Below, in pieces: positions 18,514-27,908 of a stretch of 64,000 nucleotides of DNA. A program made the position numbers and the translations under genes. Every line of letters starts with the position of its first letter. The first letter of the stretch is position 1. The stretch covers positions 14,544-78,543 of the forward strand of contig NZ_CABUHK010000014.1 in NCBI RefSeq assembly GCF_902491285.1. The letters run 5' to 3'. Origin of the DNA: an uncultured Bacteroides sp. (GTDB lineage: Bacteria > Bacteroidota > Bacteroidia > Bacteroidales > Bacteroidaceae). The notes beneath the pieces are model-generated. The model saw nothing but the letters and a program-made list of their open reading frames with translations, did no database searches and was not told the origin of the DNA.

Positions 18514-18627
18514 AAAAATGAACGCTGTGACAGCGCATGAGAGGTTTACAAAGAAGGTCGGCCCTTTTGGTGGTTAATAGGTTAAGAAGGTATGAAGCCA
18601 AAATGGGAAGCCGAACCTGTTTTTATC
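18514..18627 (+). ncRNA. Candidate structured RNA upstream of oadG (family not recognised)
   Basis: A 659-bp gene-free region (18176-18834) contains a long, interrupted hairpin. AGGT-CGGC-CC-TTTTGG (18555-18570) pairs with CCAAAA-GG-GCCG-ACCT (18598-18618), allowing a few bulges, and is followed directly by TTTTTATC. A small perfect stem (CGCTGT/ACAGCG, near 18523-18535) precedes it. Further upstream GGGAAACG (18390s) can pair with CGTTTCC (about 18438), and GGTTGTC (about 18374) with GACAACC (about 18480). The transcript could therefore start earlier, from about 18370. I do not see tmRNA, RNase P, SRP or cobalamin-riboswitch signatures. It could be an independent sRNA, a 6S-like RNA or a leader. 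Confidence 0.45.
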
Positions 18628-18661
18628 ATTGAGTATTTTTATTTAATAATTGTTTTATCAG

Positions 18662-18704
18662 AATGTGAGAAAAGGTTGAGGGGCCTTTTCTCACATTGTT
18701 TTTA
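18662..18704 (+). terminator. Strong terminator upstream of oadG
   Basis: Perfect 14-bp stem (18662-18675 with 18684-18697) followed by GTTTTTA. No coding gene lies before it, so it supports a non-coding transcript ending here. The AT-rich stretch 18705-18834 that follows presumably holds the oad promoter, but I see no full -7 match. Confidence 0.85.
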
Positions 18705-18834
18705 TATATATATGATAACGGGGTAATTTATGGATTTATACTTTATATTCCTTTCTTAATTTATTTTATAACAAAAAAATGGTATTTTCGGACGCATTTT
18801 AGACAAACGACTTTAATTACTAATAATTTATTAT

Positions 18835-19095
18835 ATGGAAAATATCGAAACAGCGATTCTGCTGATGGTGGTCGGAATGGCTACCGTATTTGTTATTCTG
18901 CTGATTGTGATTTATTTAGGTAAATTTTTAATCACTCTGGTCAATAAATATGCTCCCGAAGAAGTGGTTCCTGTGAAGCAGGAAGCAGCGAAAGGTCCTG
19001 CGCCTGTTCCGGGAAATATTCTGGCAGCTATTACAGCCGCAGTGAATGTGGTGACATTGGGTAAGGGCAAGGTTACTAAAGTAGAAAAAATATAA
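18835..19095 (+). CDS. oadG: Sodium-pump decarboxylase gamma subunit (OadG family)
   Basis: An 86-residue protein with one N-terminal membrane helix (about 8-32, LLMVVGMATVFVILLIVIYL) and a short cytoplasmic tail. This is the normal build of the gamma subunit that holds the alpha and beta subunits together in sodium-translocating biotin decarboxylases. First gene of oadG-oadA-oadB; oadA follows after 29 bp. Unlike the second gamma subunit in this window (31905-32825), it has no extra domain. Confidence 0.85.
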   Translation: MENIETAILLMVVGMATVFVILLIVIYLGKFLITLVNKYAPEEVVPVKQEAAKGPAPVPGNILAAITAAVNVVTLGKGKVTKVEKI

Positions 19096-19124
19096 ATCTA
19101 TAAAAAGTTATATCACTGAAAGAC

Positions 19125-20954
19125 ATGAAAAGAGAAGTAAAGTTTAGTTTGGTTTTCCGAGATATGTGGCAATCTGCCGGAAAATATGTACCTCGTGTAG
19201 ATCAACTCGTCAAGGTAGCTCCTGCCATTATTGAAATGGGCTGTTTTGCCCGCGTAGAAACAAATGGCGGTGGTTTTGAACAGGTAAATTTATTGTTTGG
19301 AGAAAATCCGAATAAGGCTGTGCGTGAATGGACGAAACCATTCCACGAAGCCGGTATTCAAACCCATATGCTCGACCGTGCACTGAACGGACTCCGTATG
19401 AGCCCTGTTCCGGCTGATGTCCGTAAATTGTTTTACAAAGTAAAGAAAGCTCAGGGAACAGATATTACCCGTACATTCTGCGGATTGAACGATGTGCGTA
19501 ATATCGCTCCTTCCATCACCTACGCAAAGGAAGCCGGCATGATTTCACAATGCTCGCTTTGCATCACTCATTCGCCTATCCATACGGTAGAGTACTACAC
19601 CAATATGGCGCTGGAACTTATCAGACTCGGAGCGGACGAAATTTGCATCAAGGATATGGCGGGTATCGGCCGTCCTGTTTCATTAGGCAAAATCGTAGCG
19701 AATATCAAGGCTGCGCATCCTGAAATACCTGTCCAGTATCATAGCCATGCAGGTCCCGGATTCAATATGGCAAGCATTCTCGAACTGTGCGAAGCCGGTT
19801 GCGACTATATAGACGTAGGCATGGAACCTCTTTCATGGGGTACGGGACACGCTGACTTGCTCAGTGTGCAGGCGATGTTGAAGGATGCCGGATACCAAGT
19901 TCCTGAAATCAATATGGAAGCCTACATGAAGGTACGTGCGATGATTCAGGAATTTATGGATGACTTCCTTGGATTGTATATCAGCCCGAAAAACCGCTTG
20001 ATGAACTCCTTGCTGATTGGTCCCGGACTGCCCGGCGGCATGATGGGCAGTTTGATGGCAGACCTCGAATCCAATCTGGAATCTATCAATAAATATAAGG
20101 CTAAGCATAATCTGCCGTTTATGACGCAGGATCAACTTCTTATCAAACTGTTTGATGAGGTTGCTTATGTATGGCCTCGTGTTGGGTATCCACCGTTGGT
20201 GACTCCGTTCAGTCAGTATGTGAAGAACCTTGCTATGATGAATGTGATGGCAATGGAAAAGGGTAAAGACCGTTGGGGTATGATTGCCGATGACATTTGG
20301 GATATGATTTTGGGTAAAGCCGGGCGTCTGCCGGGTAAGCTTGCTCCTGAAATCATTGAAAAGGCGGAACGCGAGGGTCGTAAATTCTTCGAAGGCAATC
20401 CGCAGGATAATTATCCGGATAATCTTGACAAGTATCGCAAGTTGATGAAGGAGAACAAATGGGAGGTAGGACAAGACGATGAAGAGCTCTTCGAATATGC
20501 TATGCATCCGGCTCAGTATGAGGCTTACAAGAGCGGTAAGGCAAAAGAGGATTTCTTGGAAGATGTTGCCAAGCGTCGTGCCGAAAAAGACAAGTCGCCG
20601 GAAGAAGACGCTAAACCGAAGACACTGACTGTACAGGTAGACGGACAGGCATACCGCGTGACTGTTGCTTATGGTGACACCGAACTTCCCGTTGCGCCTG
20701 CTGCCGCTGCTCCGGCAGGAGAGGGCCAGGATGTGCTTTCTCCGTTGGAAGGTAAATTCTTCCTGGTGAAGAATGCGCAGGAAACGGCTTTGAAGGTAGG
20801 GGATGCCGTGAAAGAAGGCGATGTAATCTGTTATGTGGAAGCGATGAAGACTTACAATGCTATCCGTGCAGAGTTTGGCGGTACGGTAACTGCTATCTGC
20901 GTTAATCCGGGAGACACGGTTTCAGAAGATGATGTATTAATGAAAATAGGATAA
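19125..20954 (+). CDS. oadA: Biotin-dependent carboxyltransferase, oxaloacetate decarboxylase alpha / pyruvate carboxylase subunit B type
   Basis: A 609-residue cytoplasmic subunit that moves the carboxyl group from the substrate to biotin. It has an HMGL-like TIM-barrel carboxyltransferase domain (about 5-290), a conserved carboxylase domain (about 300-500), and a C-terminal biotinyl domain with the attachment lysine K575 in VEAMKTYNAI. The N-terminus reads FRDMWQSAGK where many homologues have a RDxHQS-type motif. Metal and substrate motifs such as CIKDMAG and QYHSHAGPG are intact. With oadG and oadB it should form a sodium-exporting decarboxylase. Oxaloacetate is the most likely substrate, but pyruvate carboxylase B is closely related. 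Confidence 0.88.
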   Translation: MKREVKFSLVFRDMWQSAGKYVPRVDQLVKVAPAIIEMGCFARVETNGGGFEQVNLLFGENPNKAVREWTKPFHEAGIQTHMLDRALNGLRMSPVPADVRKLFYKVKKAQGTDITRTFCGLNDVRNIAPSITYAKEAGMISQCSLCITHSPIHTVEYYTNMALELIRLGADEICIKDMAGIGRPVSLGKIVANIKAAHPEIPVQYHSHAGPGFNMASILELCEAGCDYIDVGMEPLSWGTGHADLLSVQAMLKDAGYQVPEINMEAYMKVRAMIQEFMDDFLGLYISPKNRLMNSLLIGPGLPGGMMGSLMADLESNLESINKYKAKHNLPFMTQDQLLIKLFDEVAYVWPRVGYPPLVTPFSQYVKNLAMMNVMAMEKGKDRWGMIADDIWDMILGKAGRLPGKLAPEIIEKAEREGRKFFEGNPQDNYPDNLDKYRKLMKENKWEVGQDDEELFEYAMHPAQYEAYKSGKAKEDFLEDVAKRRAEKDKSPEEDAKPKTLTVQVDGQAYRVTVAYGDTELPVAPAAAAPAGEGQDVLSPLEGKFFLVKNAQETALKVGDAVKEGDVICYVEAMKTYNAIRAEFGGTVTAICVNPGDTVSEDDVLMKIG

Positions 20955-22189
20955 TGAACGAGATATTTGAGAATTTGTACGACATGACTGCGTTCAGCAA
21001 TATTATTGCCGAGCCGCAGTTTCTGATAATGTATGCCATCGCGTTCGTTCTGCTTTATTTGGGAATCAAGAAACAGTATGAACCGTTGCTGCTTGTACCT
21101 ATTGCTTTCGGTGTGTTGCTTGCCAACTTCCCCGGTGGAGATATGGGGGTGATTCAGGCCGACGAGAATGGTATGGTAATGATAAACGGAGTAATGAAGA
21201 ATATTTGGGAAATGCCTTTGCATGACATTGCGCATGAATTGGGACTGATGAACTTCATCTACTATATGTTGATTAAGACGGGGTTCCTGCCGCCGATTAT
21301 CTTTATGGGTGTCGGTGCGTTGACGGACTTCGGACCGATGTTACGTAACTTGCATCTTTCTATTTTCGGTGCTGCTGCACAGCTTGGTATCTTTACCGTG
21401 CTGCTGGTGGCTATTCTGATGGGATTCACTCCGCAAGAAGCGGCTTCTCTCGGTATTATTGGTGGTGCGGACGGGCCTACGGCCATTTTTACTACTATTA
21501 AGCTTGCTCCGCATTTGCTGGGCCCGATTGCTATTGCTGCCTACTCTTACATGGCATTGGTGCCGGTAATTATTCCGCTGGTAGTGAAATTGTTCTGTTC
21601 AAAGAAAGAGTTGTGCATCAATATGAAGGAACAAGAAAAGAAGTATCCTTCGAAGACGGAAATCAAGAATTTGCGTGTGCTGAAGATTATTTTCCCGATT
21701 GTGGTGACTACGGTTGTGGCGCTCTTCGTGCCTAGTGCGGTTCCTTTGATTGGTATGTTGATGTTCGGTAATCTGGTGAAAGAAATCGGAACCAATACAT
21801 TCCGTTTGTTTGATGCTGCTTCCAACAGTATTATGAATGCCGCCACCATCTTCCTCGGCTTGTCCGTAGGAGCAACGATGACTGCTGAAGCGTTCCTGAA
21901 CTGGACGACAATCGGCATTGTTGTCGGTGGATTCCTTGCATTCGCACTTTCCATTACCGGCGGTATCTTCTTTGTGAAGTTTGTAAATCTCTTCTCCAAG
22001 AAGAAAATCAATCCGCTTATCGGTGCGACCGGACTGAGTGCTGTTCCAATGGCAAGCCGTGTGGCGAACGAGATTGCTTTGAAGTATGATCCGAAGAATC
22101 ACGTATTGCAATATTGTATGGCAAGTAACATCTCCGGTGTGATCGGTTCTGCCGTAGCTGCGGGTGTGTTGATTTCCTTCCTTGCATAA
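20954..22189 (+). CDS. oadB: Sodium ion-translocating decarboxylase beta subunit
   Basis: A 411-residue multi-pass inner-membrane protein that decarboxylates carboxybiotin and exports sodium. Family motifs visible: GVGALTDFGPML, GIIGGADGPTAIFTT, and the C-terminal GATGLSAVPMASRVAN and MASNISGVIGSAVAAGVL. Its ATG overlaps the oadA stop (TAATG, 20952-20956), indicating translational coupling. It is a clear paralogue of the beta subunit at 30287-31447. It ends before a strong terminator. Confidence 0.93.
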   Translation: MNEIFENLYDMTAFSNIIAEPQFLIMYAIAFVLLYLGIKKQYEPLLLVPIAFGVLLANFPGGDMGVIQADENGMVMINGVMKNIWEMPLHDIAHELGLMNFIYYMLIKTGFLPPIIFMGVGALTDFGPMLRNLHLSIFGAAAQLGIFTVLLVAILMGFTPQEAASLGIIGGADGPTAIFTTIKLAPHLLGPIAIAAYSYMALVPVIIPLVVKLFCSKKELCINMKEQEKKYPSKTEIKNLRVLKIIFPIVVTTVVALFVPSAVPLIGMLMFGNLVKEIGTNTFRLFDAASNSIMNAATIFLGLSVGATMTAEAFLNWTTIGIVVGGFLAFALSITGGIFFVKFVNLFSKKKINPLIGATGLSAVPMASRVANEIALKYDPKNHVLQYCMASNISGVIGSAVAAGVLISFLA

Positions 22190-22213
22190 GTGAAAAACAG
22201 ACTTTAGAAATAG

Positions 22214-22256
22214 AAACCGGAGAATGGGCATCTTGGCTTATTCTCCGGTTTTCTTT
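22214..22256. terminator. Terminator between oadB and the convergent efflux operon
   Basis: Perfect 12-bp stem (22214-22225 with 22240-22251), followed by TTTCTTTAT; probably serves both strands. Confidence 0.85.
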
Positions 22257-22284
22257 ATATATAGACTTTGTGAATTGTTTTTTC

Positions 22285-23556
22285 TTATTCACTGATAACT
22301 TTTTTGTATTCTGTTATTGCCATCTTTTCAGCTAGATAAGCATTAATCAGATTGGTGTGTGCCTGCGTCCATGATAACTGTGCGGAGAGTACGTCTACCA
22401 TATTGGCTTTCCCTTCATTATACGAGAAAGTGACCAGGTCGAGGTTCTCATTTGCCAGATTCATTGTTTCTGTCGCAGTCTTTACCTGATATTCTGTTTC
22501 CGTCAGTTTGGTCAGTGCGGCGGAGAGTTCTTCATTGATGTTGTCTGTCACATAACTTTGTTGCAGCTTCTGTATGCCTATATATGCTTTCTGCTGACGG
22601 TTCGTCTTGAAGCGGGCGCCCCATCGGAAGATGGGAATGTTCAGATTAATACCGACAATGGGATTGAATGAAACATCATATCCGAGGTTGGGAGTAGCTG
22701 TTGCCCAACCACCGCTGAAGTACATATTCAACTGGGGATTAAACTGACTAAGCGCAGCTTTACGTTGAGCCTGGCTTTTCATGATATTGACTTCCGTGCT
22801 TTCATAATCGGCACGACGTTGCAATACATTCTCAAGGGACAGAATCTGAACAGGGGCAGAAGGCATATCAATCGTATAAAGGCTGTCTACCGGATTGTTA
22901 GGTTCCGCTCCCATTAGAATATTTAGTTTCTGCAGAGCCAGTGTGTAATTTTGGCGGGCCTTGATATATTGAAGTTCCGCTTCTTTCAGCCGGGTAGAGA
23001 TCATAAGTAAATCCGTACGGCTGATCATCCCATCGTTGAAACGATCTTGAATAATATCGTACTGCTGCTTTATAATGCTCTGGTATTTATCTGCTGCTTT
23101 CAGCATTGCCTGCGAGGCGGAAGCGTTCCAATATACAGCATCGCTTTGATAGTGAATCTGGTCTATGGTGAGTTCTTCATTAAGCTGATTCAGCTTTTCG
23201 TCTGCTTTGGCTATCTTATGCTGCGCATTGAGCGCACCACCTGTATAGAGAGGTTGCGAGACGACAAATACCCCTTGGTAAGTGTGATTGCGGTATTCGC
23301 CCAGTGGCTCGTTCCATGCGCTGAGGTCACTCAGATTGAGTGTACCGTCTGCATTGATATCTATTTTGGGCAAGAATCCTGTATGGGCAATCTTCCGTGC
23401 TTCAACACTGGCCAAGGTCTTTAGTTTCTGTTGTTTCAGGATTTGACTGTACGCTTCCACTTTATCCCGGTAGGCTTCCCTGCTGAGATAGGGTTGTTGT
23501 GCCTCGGCTGTGAGACCGAGGAACAACAGTGACAGAGTTATAAGTTGAGTTCTCAT
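22285..23556 (-). CDS. TolC-family outer-membrane efflux channel
   Basis: A 423-residue outer-membrane protein. Signal peptide MRTQLITLSLLFLGLTAEAQ, then long alpha-helical coiled-coil repeats typical of TolC (for example LNELLTIDQ-like and LTETEYQVKTATETMNLANENL stretches). The start at 23556 is preferred over an upstream ATG nine codons earlier because it opens the signal peptide. Last gene of an operon: membrane fusion protein (27731), RND pump (26679), then this gene, 87 bp after the pump stop, with an intercistronic hairpin between. Confidence 0.92.
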   Translation of the reverse strand: MRTQLITLSLLFLGLTAEAQQPYLSREAYRDKVEAYSQILKQQKLKTLASVEARKIAHTGFLPKIDINADGTLNLSDLSAWNEPLGEYRNHTYQGVFVVSQPLYTGGALNAQHKIAKADEKLNQLNEELTIDQIHYQSDAVYWNASASQAMLKAADKYQSIIKQQYDIIQDRFNDGMISRTDLLMISTRLKEAELQYIKARQNYTLALQKLNILMGAEPNNPVDSLYTIDMPSAPVQILSLENVLQRRADYESTEVNIMKSQAQRKAALSQFNPQLNMYFSGGWATATPNLGYDVSFNPIVGINLNIPIFRWGARFKTNRQQKAYIGIQKLQQSYVTDNINEELSAALTKLTETEYQVKTATETMNLANENLDLVTFSYNEGKANMVDVLSAQLSWTQAHTNLINAYLAEKMAITEYKKVISE

Positions 23557-23616
23557 TTTATTTTTAATAAATAGTAAATTCAAGTTTCATAAGGAAATCA
23601 TTAAGTACATGATAAT

Positions 23617-23644
23617 ATGCCGGATGGAAACCTTGCTCCGGCAT
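23617..23644 (-). other. Intercistronic hairpin between the RND pump and TolC genes
   Basis: ATGCCGGA (23617-23624) pairs with TCCGGCAT (23637-23644), a perfect 8-bp stem touching the pump stop codon. It has no long T-tract, so it is more likely an mRNA-stability or attenuation element than a full terminator. Confidence 0.55.
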
Positions 23645-26600
23645 TACGCCGGTTTAATCCGCTGAATGGCGCAATAAGCTACCGGGAGTACAAACAATGT
23701 CAGTGCTGAAGCTACCAGCAGACCACCCATGATAGTAGCCGCCATTCCGCCGAACATGGCATCGAACAATAATGGTAACATACCTAAAATCGTTGTGCCG
23801 GATGCCATCGCCACAGGAACAATACGGCTGGTCGTGGCGCTTATGACTGCATCCAGAGGTTTCTTTCCTGTTGCCGCTTCCAGATCGATTTGCTCAACAA
23901 GTACAATCGCATTCTTTATATTCATACCAATCAATCCCAGCAAGCCGAGAATGGAGAAGAAGTCAAATGACTTGCCTAGGACTAATAATCCCAAAACGAT
24001 TCCGATGAAAATCAACGGTAACATTAATAAAATTACTGTTGGTTTACGATAGGTACGGAACAGGAACAGTAATGTTACAAACATCAGGAAGAAGGTCAGC
24101 GGTAAATTCTTAGCCAACGCCTCGTTGGATTCCACTTGGCTCTCTTGTTCACCAAAATACTTCATCGTATATCCTTCAGGAACTTTAATCTCTTTCTGCA
24201 CTTTTGACCATATTTGATTAAAGGCAGCGATAGCATTTACTCCACGCCGTGGGTCGCACTGAGCCATCATCACCATCTGCCGGTTATAGTCTTTCACATT
24301 CGAGAACCGATACTGAAAATCAAAATCAGAAACTACTTGTTCGAGACTGGTCGTTTCGTTGCCGGTTCCGAATACCGGTAATGTGCGCAAATCATTGATG
24401 CGGAACGAATTTACCGTATTATCTTTCAGCAAAATCGGAAGCACCTGGTCACCTTGCCGGTATTCGCCCAGTGTCATCCCTGTTGTTCCAATCTGGATAC
24501 TCTGTGCCATGCCTTGGCGGGATACTCCTAACGGTTGTGCCCGTTCCGGACTATATATCGGTTTCCATACCGGAATCTTGTTTCCCCACGAATTGCGTAT
24601 GTTAATCAAATCAGGATTCTGATGCATGATATCCAATACCTGGTTTGTGAGTGCTACAAGCGTGTCCGTATTGGGGCCGATAAAACCGATTTCAATAGCG
24701 GCATCTACCGGAGGCGACAGTTTGAACAGGCTTGTACGGGTGATCGCATTCGGATAATTGGCTTTCATGTATCCGTCGAAATCCTCTTCATATTCTTTCG
24801 TGTATTTACTATCCGTCAACTCCACCAGTATATTGGCAAAGTTGGGTTTCGGACCTACTGAGGTGGAAGCCAGATAATATCTGAGCGGTGTGCTGCCGAA
24901 GGTAATTGATACCTTTTTCACTTCCGGCTGTTTTGCCAGATGTTCTTCTACTGATTTCATTTCTTTCACGACATCGTTGATGCTATACCCGTCAGGATAG
25001 AATACGTCCGCACGGAAATAAGGTTTGTCCAGGGAAGGGAAGAAGTTTTGCGGCATCGTTCCCATTATAATCAGTGAAATGATGAATAGTGCAACCACAG
25101 AGCCTAGCGTCAATGTTTTCCTGCGAATCAACACATGGAGAATTGAAGCGAATTTATGATAGAATGGCTTGTCATACGGGTCTTTGGCACCGTTGTTAGC
25201 TTTTGCTTTCAGAATAAAATTACCGAATACGGTCGTTTGTGTGAGAGCAAGTACCCAACTCAATCCCAACGAAATGGCGAGTACGACGAAAAGCGGTTTG
25301 ACGATTTCCGCCACAGAGGAAGGAGCGAGGTAGAGGGGAAGAAACGAACAGATAGCAATGAAAGTGGCTCCGAGCAATCCCCATTGCGGTCCGGTGGCAC
25401 CATCTATCAGCGCTTTCCGCCGGTTTACTCCACGGGCTATGGCTATTTGCGCATTGTCTGTCACTACAATGGCGTTGTCCACCAACATTCCCATGGCGAT
25501 GATGAATCCTGCCAATGAAGTACGGTTCAGTCCGACACCAAAGAAAGACATGATGAGCAGTGTGCCGCCGATGGAGAAAATGAGTGATGAACCGATTAAT
25601 ACTCCTGCACGCAAGCCCATCACTAACATGATAATCACGATTACTATCAGGATGGATTCTATCAGGTTGATGATAAATCCGTTGTTGGCTTCGTTGGCTA
25701 TTTCGTTCTCCAGATATAAGCTTTGCAACTCCAGTCCCACAGGCATGAGCGGTAGCAATTCGTTTAATTTCGCTTTTACATTTTCGCCTGTCTGCACTAC
25801 GTCCCGTTGCGGGTCGGTAGAGACACCAATGCCGATGGCACGTTTTCCATTCACATGCATGATATTGGAAGGTGGATCCATGTATCCTTTCTCTATAACG
25901 GCGATATCACCCAGTTTTACTTGTCCGGCTTTTGTTGTAATCACTTGGTTGCGGATGTCGTCCACGGTGGTGTACATGCCATTGGCAGTCACCCGTAGCT
26001 GTTGCTCGCCTGCACGGATTTCTCCGGTATTGATAATTTGGTTTTGGGATTGCAGCAGACTGGCGAGCTGCTTCGGATCAATCCCCATTCCCACCAGTTT
26101 ATTGGTCGAGATAAAGATATTGACTACTTCCGTCTGTACTCCGAACAGGGCGACTTTCATTACTCCGTCCGCAGTGACTACCTGTGTCTTGATTCGCTCT
26201 GCCCAGTTGCGCATTTCTTCGTAAGAGAAGCCATCGTCTGCTGTCAGGCCATAATAGATGCCGAATACATCACCGAAATCATCGGAAACGGTCGGTGTGG
26301 AAGCACCGCTTGGCAACTGTGGCTGTATATTGAGTACTTTTCGCCGCAACTCATCCCATTTTTGTGGGATGGAACTGGCTGCCAGTGACGGTTGCAGCTC
26401 GAATGTGATTTTAGAGAGCCCGTACATAGATTCTGATTTAATCTTGTACACACCGCTCATACTTTGAATCTCGCGGGAGATAGGTTCGGTAATCAATCGT
26501 TCCACCTCAGCCGGTTCGGCTCCCGGATAACGGGTCATGATAACCGCTGACTTGATGACGAAGGGAGCATCCTCTTTCTTACCCAACTTACTAAAGGAAG

Positions 26601-26679
26601 TGATTCCTCCTATTAGTAACACAGCAAGAAAGAAATAGATGATTTTCGTGTTGTCTAATGAATATTTAGCTAAGTTCAT
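23644..26679 (-). CDS. RND-family efflux permease (AcrB type)
   Basis: A 1011-residue proton-driven inner-membrane pump. It has an N-terminal helix at about 10-28, two large periplasmic loops, and twelve membrane helices. The TM4 region carries the proton-relay aspartate motif GMLVDNAIVVTDNAQ. The duplicated half ends in GLIGMNIKNAIVLVEQI. Length fits the family. Its ATG overlaps the TGA stop of the membrane fusion protein (ATGA, 26676-26679). Substrate range is unknown; the three-gene set is a complete tripartite efflux system. Confidence 0.95.
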   Translation of the reverse strand: MNLAKYSLDNTKIIYFFLAVLLIGGITSFSKLGKKEDAPFVIKSAVIMTRYPGAEPAEVERLITEPISREIQSMSGVYKIKSESMYGLSKITFELQPSLAASSIPQKWDELRRKVLNIQPQLPSGASTPTVSDDFGDVFGIYYGLTADDGFSYEEMRNWAERIKTQVVTADGVMKVALFGVQTEVVNIFISTNKLVGMGIDPKQLASLLQSQNQIINTGEIRAGEQQLRVTANGMYTTVDDIRNQVITTKAGQVKLGDIAVIEKGYMDPPSNIMHVNGKRAIGIGVSTDPQRDVVQTGENVKAKLNELLPLMPVGLELQSLYLENEIANEANNGFIINLIESILIVIVIIMLVMGLRAGVLIGSSLIFSIGGTLLIMSFFGVGLNRTSLAGFIIAMGMLVDNAIVVTDNAQIAIARGVNRRKALIDGATGPQWGLLGATFIAICSFLPLYLAPSSVAEIVKPLFVVLAISLGLSWVLALTQTTVFGNFILKAKANNGAKDPYDKPFYHKFASILHVLIRRKTLTLGSVVALFIISLIIMGTMPQNFFPSLDKPYFRADVFYPDGYSINDVVKEMKSVEEHLAKQPEVKKVSITFGSTPLRYYLASTSVGPKPNFANILVELTDSKYTKEYEEDFDGYMKANYPNAITRTSLFKLSPPVDAAIEIGFIGPNTDTLVALTNQVLDIMHQNPDLINIRNSWGNKIPVWKPIYSPERAQPLGVSRQGMAQSIQIGTTGMTLGEYRQGDQVLPILLKDNTVNSFRINDLRTLPVFGTGNETTSLEQVVSDFDFQYRFSNVKDYNRQMVMMAQCDPRRGVNAIAAFNQIWSKVQKEIKVPEGYTMKYFGEQESQVESNEALAKNLPLTFFLMFVTLLFLFRTYRKPTVILLMLPLIFIGIVLGLLVLGKSFDFFSILGLLGLIGMNIKNAIVLVEQIDLEAATGKKPLDAVISATTSRIVPVAMASGTTILGMLPLLFDAMFGGMAATIMGGLLVASALTLFVLPVAYCAIQRIKPA

Positions 26680-27731
26680 TTCTCAATTTCTTTTACAGTT
26701 TCTCCTTCTACTAACTGATACACACCTGCAATAACTATTTTCTCTCCGGGTTTTAGTCCTGCGGAGATAAGAGCCTGGGCTTCTCCGGTTGGCGCATTGA
26801 CGCTAACTTCACGCTTGTGGACTTTGTCGCCTTCTACCACCCATACATACATTTTCTTTCCTTCACTTTCACCGAATACAGCGCTAAGCGGTACAATTGT
26901 CCAACTGTCTTGCACGAGCGGGCCCACATCTGCCGTAAAACGGATACTGCACGTAAAGCCCGGTTTTACGGCGTAGAGATCCCGGTCGAAAGACGGGTCG
27001 TCAATCGTGATGCTGACTGGAATTCCGGTGCCATCTGTCGAGATATCAAGATATTCTTCGAGCTTTGCCTGAAACACGTGCCCTTTGAACGTATCGAATT
27101 CTACAAGGAAACGCGGCTCTTTGGCACGCAGCAGATAAAGGTAAGCATCCGGAATGGTAAACTTAATGCGCAGATTACGTGTATTGACTAACTGCACTAT
27201 GCCTTCACCTGAATTGACACGTTGGTAGTTCTCTACCAAACGCTTTTCTATGGAGCCGTCGAAAGGAGCTGTCAATTTCGTGTCGCGCATATTATTGGCG
27301 GATAATTCGTACTCGGACTTCGCTTTCTGATAGTTGGCCAGGCTGATTTCGTATTCTTGTACGGAGATAGCTTGGCGGGAGAGGAGCCGCTTGTTACGTT
27401 CTACCTGTGCGGTAGCCGTTTCGTAGGCGGATTTTGTGGCAGCATATTGTAATGCAATGTCTCTAGGGTCAATTGCTGCTATCAGTTGTCCCTTTTTAAC
27501 TTTTTCTCCCTCGATTACAGGTAATTGGATGATTTGTCCGCTGACGCGGAAAGCCAGTTTCACATACTCCACAGCTTCTACGATTCCCGAAAAATCTTTT
27601 CTGATAATCGATCTCGATTCTACAGTTGTTGTTTTTACGGGACGGGCTGTTGTTACTTTCGTCTCTTTTTTCTGTCCGCAGCCGGCTAGCAAGATTACAG
27701 CCGCCAGGACTAATCCATATTTCTTCTTCAT
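26676..27731 (-). CDS. RND efflux membrane fusion protein (HlyD/AcrA type) lipoprotein
   Basis: A 351-residue periplasmic adaptor. The lipoprotein signal MKKKYGLVLAAVILLAGC has a good lipobox (LAGC). It is followed by the biotinyl-lipoyl-like half-motif (GQIIQLPVIEGEKVKKGQLIA), an alpha-helical hairpin (about 90-160), the second lipoyl half (LTAPFDGSIEKRLVENYQRV), and beta-barrel domains. The ATG at 27731 starts the signal peptide, three codons inside the longest frame. First gene of the efflux operon. Confidence 0.92.
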   Translation of the reverse strand: MKKKYGLVLAAVILLAGCGQKKETKVTTARPVKTTTVESRSIIRKDFSGIVEAVEYVKLAFRVSGQIIQLPVIEGEKVKKGQLIAAIDPRDIALQYAATKSAYETATAQVERNKRLLSRQAISVQEYEISLANYQKAKSEYELSANNMRDTKLTAPFDGSIEKRLVENYQRVNSGEGIVQLVNTRNLRIKFTIPDAYLYLLRAKEPRFLVEFDTFKGHVFQAKLEEYLDISTDGTGIPVSITIDDPSFDRDLYAVKPGFTCSIRFTADVGPLVQDSWTIVPLSAVFGESEGKKMYVWVVEGDKVHKREVSVNAPTGEAQALISAGLKPGEKIVIAGVYQLVEGETVKEIEK

Positions 27732-27851
27732 ATACCACACTGATGTTTAGAGTTTTCGCGTTGATTCGTTCTTCTTTTTTAAAGATAATAAACAACTTAC
27801 GGATATGAATGTTCAAGGTTCGTTCTTTTTTGTGCGATGTGCATGATAAAA

Positions 27852-27885
27852 GTAATCCCCGGCAATAAAGTTACTGCTGGGGATT
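27852..27885 (-). terminator. Terminator of the hypothetical gene 27909-28316
   Basis: Inverted repeat of 11 bp (27854-27864 with 27875-27885) with T-rich flanks. Between this gene and the next operon start on the same strand. Confidence 0.65.
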
Positions 27886-27908
27886 GCTTTTATTTGTTTT
27901 CTGAAATC

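Noticed and set aside
18176..18834. Cobalamin riboswitch, tmRNA, RNase P or SRP RNA in the gap before oadG
   Set aside because: None of the conserved cores of these RNAs that I can recognise by eye is present.
25358..26224. 288-residue plus-strand frame opposite the RND pump
   Set aside because: Shadow of the pump gene; Met/Ser/Pro-rich sequence without recognisable domain.
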